Positions 8,555-17,953 of a DNA stretch of 64,000 nucleotides are shown piece after piece. The stretch is from Fibrella arboris. GTDB lineage: Bacteria; Bacteroidota; Bacteroidia; Cytophagales; Spirosomataceae. The stretch spans positions 62,001 through 126,000 of the forward strand of contig NZ_JBGGWE010000015.1 in NCBI RefSeq assembly GCF_041321095.1. Reading direction: 5' to 3'. The position numbers were made by a program, and so were the translations under genes. The notes beneath the pieces are model-generated. The model made no database searches. It had not been told where the DNA came from and saw nothing but the letters and a program-made list of their open reading frames with translations. Positions within the stretch are counted from its first letter, which is position 1. Every line of letters begins with the position of its first letter.

Positions 8555-9628
8555 ATGATGTCATTCCTCTTTTCACCCCTCAAGCTGCGCGGCATTCAAC
8601 TAAAGAATCGCCTGGTTGTGTCGCCCATGTGCCAGTATTCGAGCATCGATGGCTTTGCCAGTGACTGGCATCTGGTTCATCTCGGTAGCCGGGCTGTGGG
8701 CGGGGCCGGCCTGATCCTGACCGAGGCCACGGCCGTTTCACCCGAAGGCCGAATTACCCCGCACGATCTGGGTATCTGGACCGATGAACACATTCCGGGC
8801 CTGAAACGTATTACCGATTTTATAGCCGCCAACGGAGCTGTGCCGGGCATTCAGTTGGCGCACGCCGGCCGAAAAGCGAGTCATCAGCGCCCCTGGGATA
8901 ACGGCAAAGCCATCCAACCTGACGAACCAACCGGCTGGCAGACCGTGGCCCCCAGTGCTTTACCCTTCACACCCGACGAGCCCACCCCTACTGCCCTGAC
9001 CATTGAAGACATTCAACAGCTGCGGGCCGATTTCCGGGCGGCGGCCAAACGAGCTCTATTGGCCGGCTTTGTGGTGGCCGAAATCCACGCGGCACACGGG
9101 TATCTGCTTCACGAGTTCCTATCGCCGCTCAGCAACCGGCGAACCGACGAGTATGGCGGTTCATTTGACAACCGGGTCCGGTTAGTACGCGAAATCGTTG
9201 ACGACCTCCGGGCGATATGGCCGGCTGAATACCCGCTTTTCGTCCGTATTTCGGCTACCGACTGGACCGACGGTGGCTGGACGGCCGCTGACTCCGTAGC
9301 GCTCGCCGCTCTGCTGAAGCAGCAAGGGGTTGATCTGATCGATTGTTCAACGGGGGGCAACGTACCCAACGCTAAAATTCCGACCGCCCCTGGGTATCAG
9401 GTTTCTTTTTCCGAGCGCATCAGACACGAAACCGCCCTTTTAACCGGTGCTGTTGGCTTGATCACTGACGTTGCCCAGGCCGAGAACATTCTGGCCAGTG
9501 GGCAGGCAGATCTGATTCTGTTGGCGCGTGAGTTTCTGCGAAACCCTTATTTTCCGCTTCATGCGGCCGCCCGGCTGGGTGCTGATCAACCGTGGCCTGT
9601 TCAGTACGAACGGGCCAAACCGAGGTAG
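8555..9628 (+). CDS. namA: NADH:flavin oxidoreductase, old yellow enzyme family (YqjM/NamA-like)
   Basis: 357 residues, the usual length of the YqjM-type ene-reductases. Visible family features are the redox-tuning Cys26 in SPMCQYSS, the substrate-binding pair H178/H181 in EIHAAHGYLLHEFLSP, Q100 with the nearby AHAGRK motif, and SNRRTDEYGGS for FMN binding. The enzyme reduces activated C=C bonds with NAD(P)H through FMN in the cytoplasm. The gene is probably transcribed on its own: 74 bases separate it from the next gene, an exported amidohydrolase of unrelated function. The physiological substrate is unknown. The gene symbol follows the subfamily and is tentative. Confidence 0.88.
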   Translation: MMSFLFSPLKLRGIQLKNRLVVSPMCQYSSIDGFASDWHLVHLGSRAVGGAGLILTEATAVSPEGRITPHDLGIWTDEHIPGLKRITDFIAANGAVPGIQLAHAGRKASHQRPWDNGKAIQPDEPTGWQTVAPSALPFTPDEPTPTALTIEDIQQLRADFRAAAKRALLAGFVVAEIHAAHGYLLHEFLSPLSNRRTDEYGGSFDNRVRLVREIVDDLRAIWPAEYPLFVRISATDWTDGGWTAADSVALAALLKQQGVDLIDCSTGGNVPNAKIPTAPGYQVSFSERIRHETALLTGAVGLITDVAQAENILASGQADLILLAREFLRNPYFPLHAAARLGADQPWPVQYERAKPR

Positions 9629-9702
9629 ATAGGTTGTTTGCCTGCAACGGCAATATGCCCGCTGTTCCTTACATTAGGCTTTGGATTCTGAACCAATAGC
9701 CC

Positions 9703-10968
9703 ATGCGCTTCATCTACCGCTATCTAGTTACCTTTCTTTTTAGCTTACCATCTGTTGCCCAACCCGTTACGCTCCTCCGGCCCGCCCGCGTCTTCGATGG
9801 CGAAACCATGCACGAAGGCTGGGCCGTCCGGGTGCGGGGCGATAAAATTGACGCCGCCGGGCCTGTTGCCAGTTTAACGGGTGGAACCAGTGTATCGGTA
9901 ACCGTCATTGACCTTCCAAACACAACATTGCTCCCCGGCCTCATTGAAGGGCATTCGCACCTGCTGCTGCACCCTTACAACGAAACACCCTGGGACGATC
10001 AGGTGTTGCGCGAAGCCCGTTCGTTGCGGGTAGCCCGCGCCACCGTTCATGCCGAAAAGACGCTCCGTGCCGGCTTTACCACCGTGCGTGATCTGGGTAC
10101 AGAAGGAGCCGACTACGACGATGTGGGGCTGAAACAGGCTATCAACCAGGGGGTTATTCAGGGGCCGCGTATGATTGTGGCCACGCGGGCGCTTATCGCT
10201 ACGGGCAGCTATGCCCCAAAAGGATTCAGCCCGGATATCGAAATTCCGCAGGGAGCCGAAGAAGCCGATGGACACGACCAGCTGATTCAGGCGGTGCGGC
10301 GGCAGATTGGCAAAGGAGCCGACGTGGTGAAGGTTTACGCCGACTACCGCTGGGGGTTGATGGCCGACGCCCGCCCAACCTACACCATCGAAGAACTAAA
10401 GCTTATTGTCGATGTAGCCAAAAGCAGCGGTCGGGCCGTTGTAGCTCATGCAGGCACAGCCGAGGGTATGCGGCGGGCCATTCTGGCCGGTTGCGAAACG
10501 CTTGAACATGGCGACGCGGGCACCCCCGAAATCTTTGCCCTCATGAAGCAGCACGGCACGGCCCTCTGCCCCACGATTGCCGCTGGTGACGCCGTGGCGC
10601 AATACCGGGGTTGGAAAAAGGGCGACCCAAACAGCCCCGAGCCGGCCCGCATCACCCAGAAACGGCAAACGGTGAAACAGGCATTGCAGGCAGGCGTGAC
10701 CATCTGTGCCGGCGGCGACGTAGGCGTGTTCCCCCACGGCGAAAACGCCCGCGAGCTTGAGCTGATGGTTGACTACGGCATGACCCCGACCGACGTGCTG
10801 CGATCGGCCACCTCGGTCAATGCCGACGTTTTTCATCTGGCCGACCGGGGGCGCATTAAAGCGGGTCTGCTGGCTGATCTCGTTGCCGTGGAAGGCGACC
10901 CAACCCGCCAGATCAACGCCATTCGCCAGGTACGTCTGGTCATGAAAGGCGGTGCAGTGGTGAAGTAG
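9703..10968 (+). CDS. Exported amidohydrolase family protein
   Basis: 421 residues with an N-terminal signal peptide ending near SLPSVAQ. Metal-dependent amidohydrolase (imidazolonepropionase/Xaa-Pro dipeptidase-like branch): HSH metal ligands at H84/H86, a likely bridging lysine in VVKVYAD, then AHAGTAEG, LEHGD and the metal-binding Asp in GGDVGV. It would hydrolyse an amide or cyclic amide in the periplasm. The final ~50 residues form the short beta domain usual in this superfamily. Substrate not predictable. It converges on the histidine kinase gene across a 53-bp-arm inverted repeat. Confidence 0.87.
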   Translation: MRFIYRYLVTFLFSLPSVAQPVTLLRPARVFDGETMHEGWAVRVRGDKIDAAGPVASLTGGTSVSVTVIDLPNTTLLPGLIEGHSHLLLHPYNETPWDDQVLREARSLRVARATVHAEKTLRAGFTTVRDLGTEGADYDDVGLKQAINQGVIQGPRMIVATRALIATGSYAPKGFSPDIEIPQGAEEADGHDQLIQAVRRQIGKGADVVKVYADYRWGLMADARPTYTIEELKLIVDVAKSSGRAVVAHAGTAEGMRRAILAGCETLEHGDAGTPEIFALMKQHGTALCPTIAAGDAVAQYRGWKKGDPNSPEPARITQKRQTVKQALQAGVTICAGGDVGVFPHGENARELELMVDYGMTPTDVLRSATSVNADVFHLADRGRIKAGLLADLVAVEGDPTRQINAIRQVRLVMKGGAVVK

Positions 10969-10973
10969 GGAAA

Positions 10974-11097
10974 GTTTCAGGTTTCAAGTTTCAAGTTTCA
11001 GGTTTCAAGTTTCAAGTGCTTCGCTGGTCTATGGTGTTGTAGATCAGCGAAGCACTTGAAACTTGAAACTTGAAACTTGAAGCCTGAAACCTGACAC
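10974..11097. repeat. 53-bp-arm inverted repeat built of TTTCAAG/TTTCAGG heptads
   Basis: Arms 10974-11026 and 11045-11097 pair with 4 mismatches around an 18-base loop. Each arm contains six consecutive heptads close to TTTCAAG, followed by a unique 10-bp inner stem. It fills the whole gap between two convergent genes and probably acts as a bidirectional transcription barrier, although it has no clean T-tract. Confidence 0.85.
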
Positions 11098-11105
11098 TAA
11101 ACACC

Positions 11106-12497
11106 TTATTCGATCGGCAGGCAGACGGTGAAGGTCGTTTCACCCGGTTTTGAGTGAACGTTGATGCTGCCATTATGGTGTTTGACCACACCCTGTACAA
11201 TGTCGAGGCCCAGGCCGGAGCCTTTTCCGATGCCTTTGGTGGTAAAGAAAGGCTCAAAGATCTTCTTCTGGATCGCCTCGGGAATGCCCGAACCATTATC
11301 GGTGAACGTGGTATAGATAAACCGTTCGCTGTCAACATAACTCCGAATGGCCAACGTACCTCCTCTTTCCGGCATCGCATCCAGTGCGTTATCGATGAGG
11401 TTGGTCCAGACCTGATTCAGCTCACCGGGCCAGCCGCATAGGCCGGGCAGATCGGCAGGAATATCAATGGAGACGGCTACCTGTCTGGCCCGCACTTTAT
11501 GGCCCAGCAGCGTGAGTGTACTCCGAATACCTTCGGCCAGGTCAATGGATTCTTTACCAGTGCCCCGGTCCATATGCGTATACGACTTGATCGACGCCAC
11601 CAGCGTAGCCATCCGGCCCGACGCTTCACCGATATCGATGACCAGCTTTTCGGTTATCAGGTTGTTGCTCACCCACGACAGCACGCCCGCCAGATTCTGA
11701 TCGCCCACCTGCTCCAGAATATGATCCAGATCGGCCTCGGAGAAGCTAAAATCAGCCAGCGTACTGGCCAGATCAGCCGTGCCAGGATCATCAACCGAGA
11801 CGTTATGGTCGTCGAGCCAGTCGGTCAGGTCATCTTCCAGGCTGCTCCGTTCCAGCAGCGATAATGGCTTGGCGCGGTGGTCCAGCTTGTCGAAAAGCCA
11901 TTCATCCACCGTGTCGGTTTGCTCATCAGTGAGCGACAGCCGCATTATTTCTTTAAATCGTTCGGGCGTGGCCCGCATATGCCCTTTTAGTGCTTCGGCG
12001 TTGCGCACGATTGCTGAAACCGGGTTATTCAGCTCATGTGCCAGCCCGGCAGAGAGCCGCCCAAGCGAAGCCATTTTCTCTTCCTGCTGCACCTGATGCG
12101 CAAACGTGCGCACCCGGTCAGTCATCTGCTGTACGAATGTTTCGGTCAGTTCATAACAGTCTCTGGTCATGTCGCGGAGGTGGTCCCGGTGCAGGGCCAG
12201 CGTGCGCACATCGGTTTCGGCAACGATGGGAAACCGCGCTTCCGCCATCCGGGAGTACGGCAGCAAGCCCAGCACCGCCGGTGCCAGGTACGTGATCATG
12301 TCTTCCAATGCCTGACCGGTTATGACGATCTGCCCGGCGAGCAGCAGCCGCAGGGAGTCAACCGGTTTGCCGGGTTCATTGATCACGTGCCCTTTCGGGA
12401 AATTTTCCTCGTCGACGCGTTCGAGCAGCCAGACCAGTTGGGCGTCAGGTACGTTCTCAAACTGAGGGAAGTCGCGAAGAGCAGCGAGCGTAGCCAT
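11106..12497 (-). CDS. Sensor histidine kinase with N-terminal cyclic-nucleotide-binding-like domain
   Basis: 463 residues. The first ~120 resemble a CAP/CRP-type cNMP-binding beta-barrel. No transmembrane segment is seen, so the kinase should be cytoplasmic. The HisKA dimerisation region has LAHELNNP with His154. The HATPase domain has NLIDNALDA, FTDNGSGIP, FEPFFTTK and GSGLGLDIV. No receiver or output domain is attached. Kinases of this design are, to my knowledge, often encoded near response-regulator/thioredoxin-reductase-like fusions such as the one at 5037-6698, so these two are a plausible pair; here they are 4.4 kb apart, so the link is inference. Confidence 0.88.
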   Translation of the reverse strand: MATLAALRDFPQFENVPDAQLVWLLERVDEENFPKGHVINEPGKPVDSLRLLLAGQIVITGQALEDMITYLAPAVLGLLPYSRMAEARFPIVAETDVRTLALHRDHLRDMTRDCYELTETFVQQMTDRVRTFAHQVQQEEKMASLGRLSAGLAHELNNPVSAIVRNAEALKGHMRATPERFKEIMRLSLTDEQTDTVDEWLFDKLDHRAKPLSLLERSSLEDDLTDWLDDHNVSVDDPGTADLASTLADFSFSEADLDHILEQVGDQNLAGVLSWVSNNLITEKLVIDIGEASGRMATLVASIKSYTHMDRGTGKESIDLAEGIRSTLTLLGHKVRARQVAVSIDIPADLPGLCGWPGELNQVWTNLIDNALDAMPERGGTLAIRSYVDSERFIYTTFTDNGSGIPEAIQKKIFEPFFTTKGIGKGSGLGLDIVQGVVKHHNGSINVHSKPGETTFTVCLPIE

Positions 12498-12681
12498 AGT
12501 GAGGGACAGTTAGTCGGTTGGGTGATATGAAGATAATGATCGCTATTGATACCAGAACTGGCCAGCCGAAGGGTTAGTTTTGTCGTCAGTACGCTGCCCG
12601 AGCGTTCCGGGTCCTGTTTCGCAAAGAAATAGCCAGGCACGGCATGGCAGCCTGGCGTACTATTCATCTAATGCCTTTTAT

Positions 12682-13146
12682 ATGGTTGCAGTTATTCAAC
12701 GGGTTACCGAGGCGGCTGTGCGCATTGACGGACAGGTACATGGCCAGATTCAGCGCGGCTTCTTAGTGTTATTGGGCATAACCCATACCGATACGTCAGA
12801 CGACGTAGTGTGGCTGGCGAAAAAAATTACCGGCCTGCGCATTTTCAACGACGAAGCTACAGAAGGCCGCCCCAGCAAAATGAACCTGGACCTGGCCACG
12901 GTAGGCGGCAGTATCCTGCTGATTAGTCAGTTTACCCTGCATGCCGACACAAAAAAGGGGAACCGCCCCAGTTTCATTGACGCCGCCCGGCCAGCGGTGG
13001 CCATTCCACTTTATGAGCAGATGATCACCCAATTATCGGCAACGCTTGGTCATCCGATTCAGACTGGCGCGTTTGGCGCCGATATGCAGGTGTCGCTGGT
13101 CAATGATGGGCCCGTCACGATCATCATCGACACCCAAAAACCGTAG
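12682..13146 (+). CDS. dtd: D-aminoacyl-tRNA deacylase
   Basis: 154 residues from the ATG at 12682. The open frame extends upstream to 12580, but the protein family begins at MVAVIQRV and is ~150 residues long, so I took the inner start. Diagnostic motifs are SQFTLHADTKKGNRPSF (substrate pocket and catalytic threonine) and NDGPVT with the GP motif near the C-terminus. It hydrolyses D-amino acids and glycine mischarged onto tRNA, which protects translation. It runs in the same direction as the O-methyltransferase 128 bases downstream. Confidence 0.95.
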   Translation: MVAVIQRVTEAAVRIDGQVHGQIQRGFLVLLGITHTDTSDDVVWLAKKITGLRIFNDEATEGRPSKMNLDLATVGGSILLISQFTLHADTKKGNRPSFIDAARPAVAIPLYEQMITQLSATLGHPIQTGAFGADMQVSLVNDGPVTIIIDTQKP

Positions 13147-13274
13147 CCTGCCTCACGGCCATCAGGTACGTTCCCACTCAGGACGTATCGAACCAGGTAT
13201 ACGTATCAATCAGTTTCTGCCGTTTTTGGATAAAACCGTACTTTTATAGTTAATTCCTCTTTGCAGCGCACTGA

Positions 13275-13916
13275 ATGAACTTCCTGCCGACCGATGTTGC
13301 CCACTACGCCGATGCGCACACGTCGCCCGAAAGCGGTGTGCTACAACGGCTTAACCGCGACACCTACGCCCACGTCTTACACCCGCGCATGCTATCGGGT
13401 CATCTACAGGGGCGGATGCTGTCTGTGTTCTCCCACATGATCCGGCCGAACCGGATACTCGAGATCGGTACCTATACTGGCTATTCGGCCATCTGCCTGG
13501 CCGAAGGCCTGGCCGACGGTGGCCGGGTAATCACCATCGACAAGAACGAAGAACTGGAGTCGATCGCCCGCCGCTACTGGGCCGAAACCCCCTACGCCAG
13601 CCAGATCGACCTGCATATTGGCCGGGCAAGTGACATTATTCCCACCCTGGACGAGACGTTCGATCTGGTTTTCATTGACGCCGACAAAGAAAACTACGCG
13701 CTGTATTATGATCTCGTCTTCGATAAAGTTAAGTCCGGTGGCTTTATTCTCTCCGACAATGTACTCTGGAGCGGTAAAGTAGTTGAACCAGTGAAACCTT
13801 CTGACAAAGACACACAGGCCGTTATTGCCTTCAATCACAAAATTCACAGTGATCCGCGCGTCGAGAACCTACTGCTGCCCGTTCGTGATGGCGTGCTCAT
13901 TGCCCGCAAATTATAA
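13275..13916 (+). CDS. Class I SAM-dependent O-methyltransferase (CCoAOMT-like family)
   Basis: 213 residues. The SAM-binding motif is LEIGTYTGYSA. FIDADKENY carries metal- and SAM-binding acidic residues, and LSDNVLW is typical of the bacterial catechol/caffeoyl-CoA type O-methyltransferases. It would methylate a hydroxyl, possibly a catechol, in the cytoplasm. The stop is 3 bases from the start of the lytic transglycosylase, so they are co-transcribed. The pairing has no obvious biochemical logic. Substrate unknown. Confidence 0.9.
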   Translation: MNFLPTDVAHYADAHTSPESGVLQRLNRDTYAHVLHPRMLSGHLQGRMLSVFSHMIRPNRILEIGTYTGYSAICLAEGLADGGRVITIDKNEELESIARRYWAETPYASQIDLHIGRASDIIPTLDETFDLVFIDADKENYALYYDLVFDKVKSGGFILSDNVLWSGKVVEPVKPSDKDTQAVIAFNHKIHSDPRVENLLLPVRDGVLIARKL

Positions 13917-13919
13917 CTT

Positions 13920-16259
13920 ATGAAACACGCCCTGTCCTTCTTTTTTTTCTGGCTTTCCCTGGCGGCTACGGCCCAGCCTTTACCCACACCGACCGTTCCT
14001 GATCAGGTAACCTTTGCCGATCTGACGGTCCGTTTTGATGCCGACGCCCGGCGGCTGATCCAGCAGGATGTGAATGCCCTGATGAGCAACCGGCAATACT
14101 GGAACGCCAAACTCGACCGGGCGCTGCTGTATTTTCCGATCATCGAAACGGTTTTATTGACGGAGAAAATACCGACCGATTTCAAGTACCTGGCCTTGCA
14201 GGAAAGCTCACTCACGCCCGACGCCGTATCGTCGTCGCAGGCCGTTGGGTTCTGGCAGTTCAAGCGCGAAACAGCGCAGGACTACGGCATGGTGGTGAAT
14301 GAAGAGGTGGATGAGCGGAAGAACATATCGGCCTCAACGGCAGCGGCGGCCCGGTATCTGCGTCGTAGCAATGGTATGTACACCAACTGGCTGTCGTCGC
14401 TCTTCTCATTTTACCTGGGAACCGGCGGCATTAGCAAGATTGTCTCGCCCGACTGGGCCAACGCTCGGGATATTACCCTCGACGGCCGCACCGACCGCTA
14501 CATGCTCCGGTTCTTTGCCCATAAGCTAGCCGTTGAGTACGCCATTCGCACATACCAGCCCGTAAACACTTTTTCGCTGGTTGAATACTCGGGCGGTGCA
14601 GGCAAAACCATCGACGAAATTGCGGGCGAATTAAGCCTGAACGCCAACGACATACGTACCTACAACCGCTGGCTCCTGATCGATCACGTGCCCATCGACA
14701 AGCCCTATGTCCTGGTGATCCCCACGCCCAACGGACAGATCAACGACCTGCGGCAGCGCATTGCTCAAACGACAGATAAACCCATTAAAGCCATCGTGAC
14801 CGACGATATCGGCTTCCCGGTTCTGAAACGCGTGACGCTGGCCACGGCCTCCGTGAATGACCCGGTATTGTATGAGATCAACGGATTGCCCGGCATTCAG
14901 GCGCAGGGCGGTGATAATGCGGGTTCGCTGGCACGTAAGGCGAAGATCAGCCTGTCGAGCTTTCTGCGCTACAATGATCTGGGTGAGCGCGACGCAATCA
15001 CGGCTGGCGACGTGTACTACCTGGCCAAAAAACGCAAGAAGGCGCTGGTCCCTTTCCATACCGCACGCCCCGACGAGACCATGCGTGGCATTTCGCAACG
15101 CTATGCCCTCCGGCTGAAAAAGCTGCTCCGTTACAACCGCATGGACCGGGTGCAGAAGCTCCAGGTAGGGCGTGTTCTCTGGCTGCGCGAACGTCGCCCG
15201 GCCAAAACACCGGTCGAAATCATGACGGCCCCTACCCCACCCGTTTATGATAACTCACCCGCTACACCGGCTACACGCCCGGTTGCTGAGCGCCCAGGCC
15301 GCGACTTACCAGCTGGGGGCCAAACGGCCAATGCCATTCCGCGCAATGCTTCAGAACGCAAGCGGTACCAGCCCAAACTGGTTGGCAGCGCAACACCTAC
15401 GAGCCAGTCCGACGAAGAGCGCGTAACCGATACCAGTCCGGCGTCATCGAAGTCAACGGGTAGTCCCGTAAACCGGGCCCCTGCCGCTACGCCTACCCCC
15501 ACAGTGACTACAGCCGTTACGCCTGATCGGGCGAATCCGGGCGAAACGGTGGAAGTGCCCATCGCCGCTCCGCGCGACGCAGGTTCACCCCAACGCACGA
15601 TCATTGTTCGCTCGGAAGGTGAAGCCGTTCGTGAACGGACTACTCCCGCCCGGCAGCTATCAGGTACGTTCCAGGAAACGCCAGACCCGGTAGCCAGCAC
15701 AGCCAGCAACCAAAACACACGGCCTGTTCAGACCAGCCTGCCCGAAAAACAGCCTCAGCAGCCGCCCACCGACCGAACGCCTTTACCGCGTAACCAAACG
15801 GTGAAGATTCCGCCCTTGCCGCCTATGACTACGGCAGACCCCACTTCGGCCGAACCGAGCAAAGGCCGGGCGGTGAAGCACACGATCGAAGCGGGTCAGA
15901 CCTACTACAGCCTGTCCCGGTATTATGGTGTAACTGTTGACGATCTCTTGGCGGCCAACAACCTGACGCTTGACAGCAAGCTCTCTGTCGGGCAAACGCT
16001 GACCATACCGAACGTACCTGTCGGTTATCCTGCGGGCCAGCCCACAACGAGCCCTACGCCCGCCGGTTCGACCCGGTCAACGCCACCGGCTACGGTAGCT
16101 CCACCCGCTGCTGAGCCAACGTACCACGTTGTGGCAAAGGGCGAGACCCTGTACCGAATCTCAAGAAGCTATAATGTCACCATCGAACAGTTGATGCAGT
16201 GGAACAACCTGCCTGACCTGGGGGTGAAAGAGGGTCAAAAATTAAAAGTAAGCCAGTAG
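13920..16259 (+). CDS. Membrane-associated lytic murein transglycosylase with LysM repeats (MltD-like)
   Basis: 779 residues with a signal peptide ending around ATAQ. An SLT/transglycosylase domain at ~60-260 has catalytic Glu95 in ALQESSL, GFWQFK and the repeated-helix AAARYL pattern. A LysM-like segment follows near residue 380. A long Pro/Thr/Ser-rich, probably disordered linker (~430-650) then leads to two clear C-terminal LysM domains, each with a GQT or GET start and an NNL turn. It cleaves peptidoglycan glycan strands in the periplasm and binds the wall through LysM. It is directly downstream of, and probably co-transcribed with, the O-methyltransferase; DUF3109 starts 5 bases after its stop. 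Confidence 0.93.
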   Translation: MKHALSFFFFWLSLAATAQPLPTPTVPDQVTFADLTVRFDADARRLIQQDVNALMSNRQYWNAKLDRALLYFPIIETVLLTEKIPTDFKYLALQESSLTPDAVSSSQAVGFWQFKRETAQDYGMVVNEEVDERKNISASTAAAARYLRRSNGMYTNWLSSLFSFYLGTGGISKIVSPDWANARDITLDGRTDRYMLRFFAHKLAVEYAIRTYQPVNTFSLVEYSGGAGKTIDEIAGELSLNANDIRTYNRWLLIDHVPIDKPYVLVIPTPNGQINDLRQRIAQTTDKPIKAIVTDDIGFPVLKRVTLATASVNDPVLYEINGLPGIQAQGGDNAGSLARKAKISLSSFLRYNDLGERDAITAGDVYYLAKKRKKALVPFHTARPDETMRGISQRYALRLKKLLRYNRMDRVQKLQVGRVLWLRERRPAKTPVEIMTAPTPPVYDNSPATPATRPVAERPGRDLPAGGQTANAIPRNASERKRYQPKLVGSATPTSQSDEERVTDTSPASSKSTGSPVNRAPAATPTPTVTTAVTPDRANPGETVEVPIAAPRDAGSPQRTIIVRSEGEAVRERTTPARQLSGTFQETPDPVASTASNQNTRPVQTSLPEKQPQQPPTDRTPLPRNQTVKIPPLPPMTTADPTSAEPSKGRAVKHTIEAGQTYYSLSRYYGVTVDDLLAANNLTLDSKLSVGQTLTIPNVPVGYPAGQPTTSPTPAGSTRSTPPATVAPPAAEPTYHVVAKGETLYRISRSYNVTIEQLMQWNNLPDLGVKEGQKLKVSQ

Positions 16260-16264
16260 CGCCC

Positions 16265-16834
16265 ATGATATTGATCGACCATACCGTGATCAGCGACGAC
16301 ATTGCTGAACAGTTCTTTGTCTGCAACCTCAATAAGTGCAAAGGCGCCTGCTGCGTAGAAGGCGACGCCGGGGCACCACTCGAGATGGGCGAACTGGAAA
16401 AACTGCGGGAAGTGTATCCCGAGGTGAAGCCATACCTGTCGGCAGCGGGCATCCAGGCCATTGAGGCACAAGGCCTTTACGAAGCGGATGAAGATGGCGA
16501 CTACGTCACCACAACGGTTGGTGGCCGCGAGTGCGTGTATGCGATCTACGACGAGCAGGGCATTCTTAAATGTGGTATCGAAGCCGCCTATAACGATGGG
16601 AAAGTCAACTGGAAAAAGCCTATTTCCTGCCATCTGTACCCCATTCGGGTCACCAAGTATGAGCAGTACCACGCATTGAACTACGACCGCTGGCCCATTT
16701 GTGCGCCCGCCTGTGGGTTTGGCAAAGAGCTACACGTACCTGTTTATAAATTCGTTCGGGAAGCCCTTGTGCGTGCCTACGGCCAGCCCTGGTACGACAA
16801 GCTGGTCGAAGAGATCGAAGGAGTGAACGAATGA
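16265..16834 (+). CDS. DUF3109 family cysteine-rich protein
   Basis: 189 residues with a cysteine pattern typical of DUF3109/YkgJ-related proteins: CNLNKCKGACC near the N-terminus, then GGRECVY, CGIEAA, CHLYPIR and CAPACGFG. The cysteines probably bind zinc or an iron-sulphur cluster. Cytoplasmic, function unknown, widespread in Bacteroidota. It begins 5 bases after the lytic transglycosylase stop, so it is the last gene of that operon. The stop codon touches a 45-bp-arm inverted repeat. Confidence 0.9.
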   Translation: MILIDHTVISDDIAEQFFVCNLNKCKGACCVEGDAGAPLEMGELEKLREVYPEVKPYLSAAGIQAIEAQGLYEADEDGDYVTTTVGGRECVYAIYDEQGILKCGIEAAYNDGKVNWKKPISCHLYPIRVTKYEQYHALNYDRWPICAPACGFGKELHVPVYKFVREALVRAYGQPWYDKLVEEIEGVNE

Positions 16835-16938
16835 ATGGTCATCCGCTGCGCTGTCGTTGATCGTCATTAGTTGTCATTCATCAAAAGAATACCAATGACA
16901 ACTAATGACGATCAACGACAGCGCAGCGAATGACCATT
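16834..16938. repeat. 45-bp-arm inverted repeat between convergent genes
   Basis: Arms 16834-16878 and 16894-16938 pair with a single mismatch (C at 16843) around a 15-base loop. It begins on the last base of the DUF3109 stop codon and ends 9 bases before the stop of the DoxX gene. It can fold as a very strong bidirectional terminator hairpin, but it is far longer than termination needs. Confidence 0.9.
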
Positions 16939-16947
16939 TTATGACTA

Positions 16948-17337
16948 CTAAGCAGCTACTGATGCACCTGTTGCCAGCGCCTGTTGGCGTTTGACATAAT
17001 AGCTATACGAGGCAGCCCCGATAGCCGGTATAAGCAGCATAGGCATCCAGGTGCTAATGGGTTTTACGAAGGCCACCGCGTAGATCGCCCCAATGATATC
17101 GTACATTAACCCGGCATAGGCCCATTCTTTACTACGGGGATACCCTGGCACCAGAATACCAATCACGCCCAGCAACTTGGCCCAACCCAGAAAAGGAACC
17201 AGGTGAGCGGGAAAACCAATTCCCTTGAAGCCTTCTACGGCCATCGGCATAATTAGTATATCGGGAATAGCCGAGCCAAGCATAAAAAATGCAAAGAGGC
17301 CCGTAAAGGCCCAATAGAGGATGTTTATAGTTTTCAT
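16948..17337 (-). CDS. DoxX-like family membrane protein
   Basis: 129 residues with four hydrophobic segments, a common layout for DoxX/DoxD-like proteins. Visible signatures are the early FMLGSAIPD region and GWAKLLGVIGIL. Inner membrane. DoxX proteins have been tied to redox and quinone biology in some bacteria, but this branch has no known role. The start overlaps the stop of the upstream VOC gene by 4 bp (17334-17337), so translation is probably coupled. The final residues (ATGASVAA) are a short soluble tail. Confidence 0.85.
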   Translation of the reverse strand: MKTINILYWAFTGLFAFFMLGSAIPDILIMPMAVEGFKGIGFPAHLVPFLGWAKLLGVIGILVPGYPRSKEWAYAGLMYDIIGAIYAVAFVKPISTWMPMLLIPAIGAASYSYYVKRQQALATGASVAA

Positions 17338-17786
17338 ACTAATGCAGCGATAGACGAGTGAGTGGCCAGGGCAGGCTGTACGTTGTCGAAATTCAGATAC
17401 CAGTGAAAGCCATATTGATCGGCCACATCCCCAAAAATGCTTCCCCAGAACGTGTTCTCTAACGGATGAACTACTTCACCACCGGCCGATAGCTGGTCGA
17501 TCAGTCGATTAATTTCGGCTTCACTGCTGCAATTCAGCACCATAGAGACCGAGTTACCGATCGCGGGCTCCTGACCGACGCCCATATCCGACCCCAATAG
17601 TACCAGACTGCCCCGTTTCAGGCAGGCATGGAGAATACAGCCATGCAGAGCAGCAGGCATCTGGTCGGCCAGTGGCGATTCCCCAACCGGCAACAGCGTT
17701 AGCTCCCCGCCCAGGCATTCCTGATAGAACGTCATGGCTTCCCGGCAGTTGCCGTTGAAGTGCATGTAGGCATTGATCTGTGTCAT
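17334..17786 (-). CDS. VOC family protein (PhnB/glyoxalase-like)
   Basis: 150 residues of paired beta-alpha-beta-beta-beta modules, the glyoxalase/vicinal-oxygen-chelate fold. The AMTFYQECLGGEL and FWGSIFGDVADQYGFHWYLN signatures match the PhnB-like branch. These proteins are cytoplasmic and bind small molecules or act as metalloenzymes; the actual role is unknown. First gene of a two-gene unit with the DoxX-like protein. A TAAATTTG match to the Bacteroidota -7 box lies 30 bases upstream of its start. Confidence 0.88.
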   Translation of the reverse strand: MTQINAYMHFNGNCREAMTFYQECLGGELTLLPVGESPLADQMPAALHGCILHACLKRGSLVLLGSDMGVGQEPAIGNSVSMVLNCSSEAEINRLIDQLSAGGEVVHPLENTFWGSIFGDVADQYGFHWYLNFDNVQPALATHSSIAALV

Positions 17787-17815
17787 AAAGTAGTTGTTGT
17801 TTTAAGATTACAGAT

Positions 17816-17823
17816 CAAATTTA
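17816..17823 (-). promoter_or_regulatory. Candidate -7 box (TAAATTTG) for the VOC-DoxX operon
   Basis: Exact match to the Bacteroidota TAnnTTTG element on the minus strand, 30 bases upstream of the ATG. I do not see a convincing TTTG -33 element at the usual distance, so confidence is moderate. Confidence 0.4.
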
Positions 17824-17953
17824 CGCCCTATGCAGCTGGCAGGCAGGGGGTGAAAGCGGCAAGATAAGGGGGGCATCGTGCCATCTTTTTCCGGCTCTAT
17901 TTTTGTAGCGAAACAGCTAGCTCGCTCCGGTCCGTTTTAGCCTGCTCAATGCC

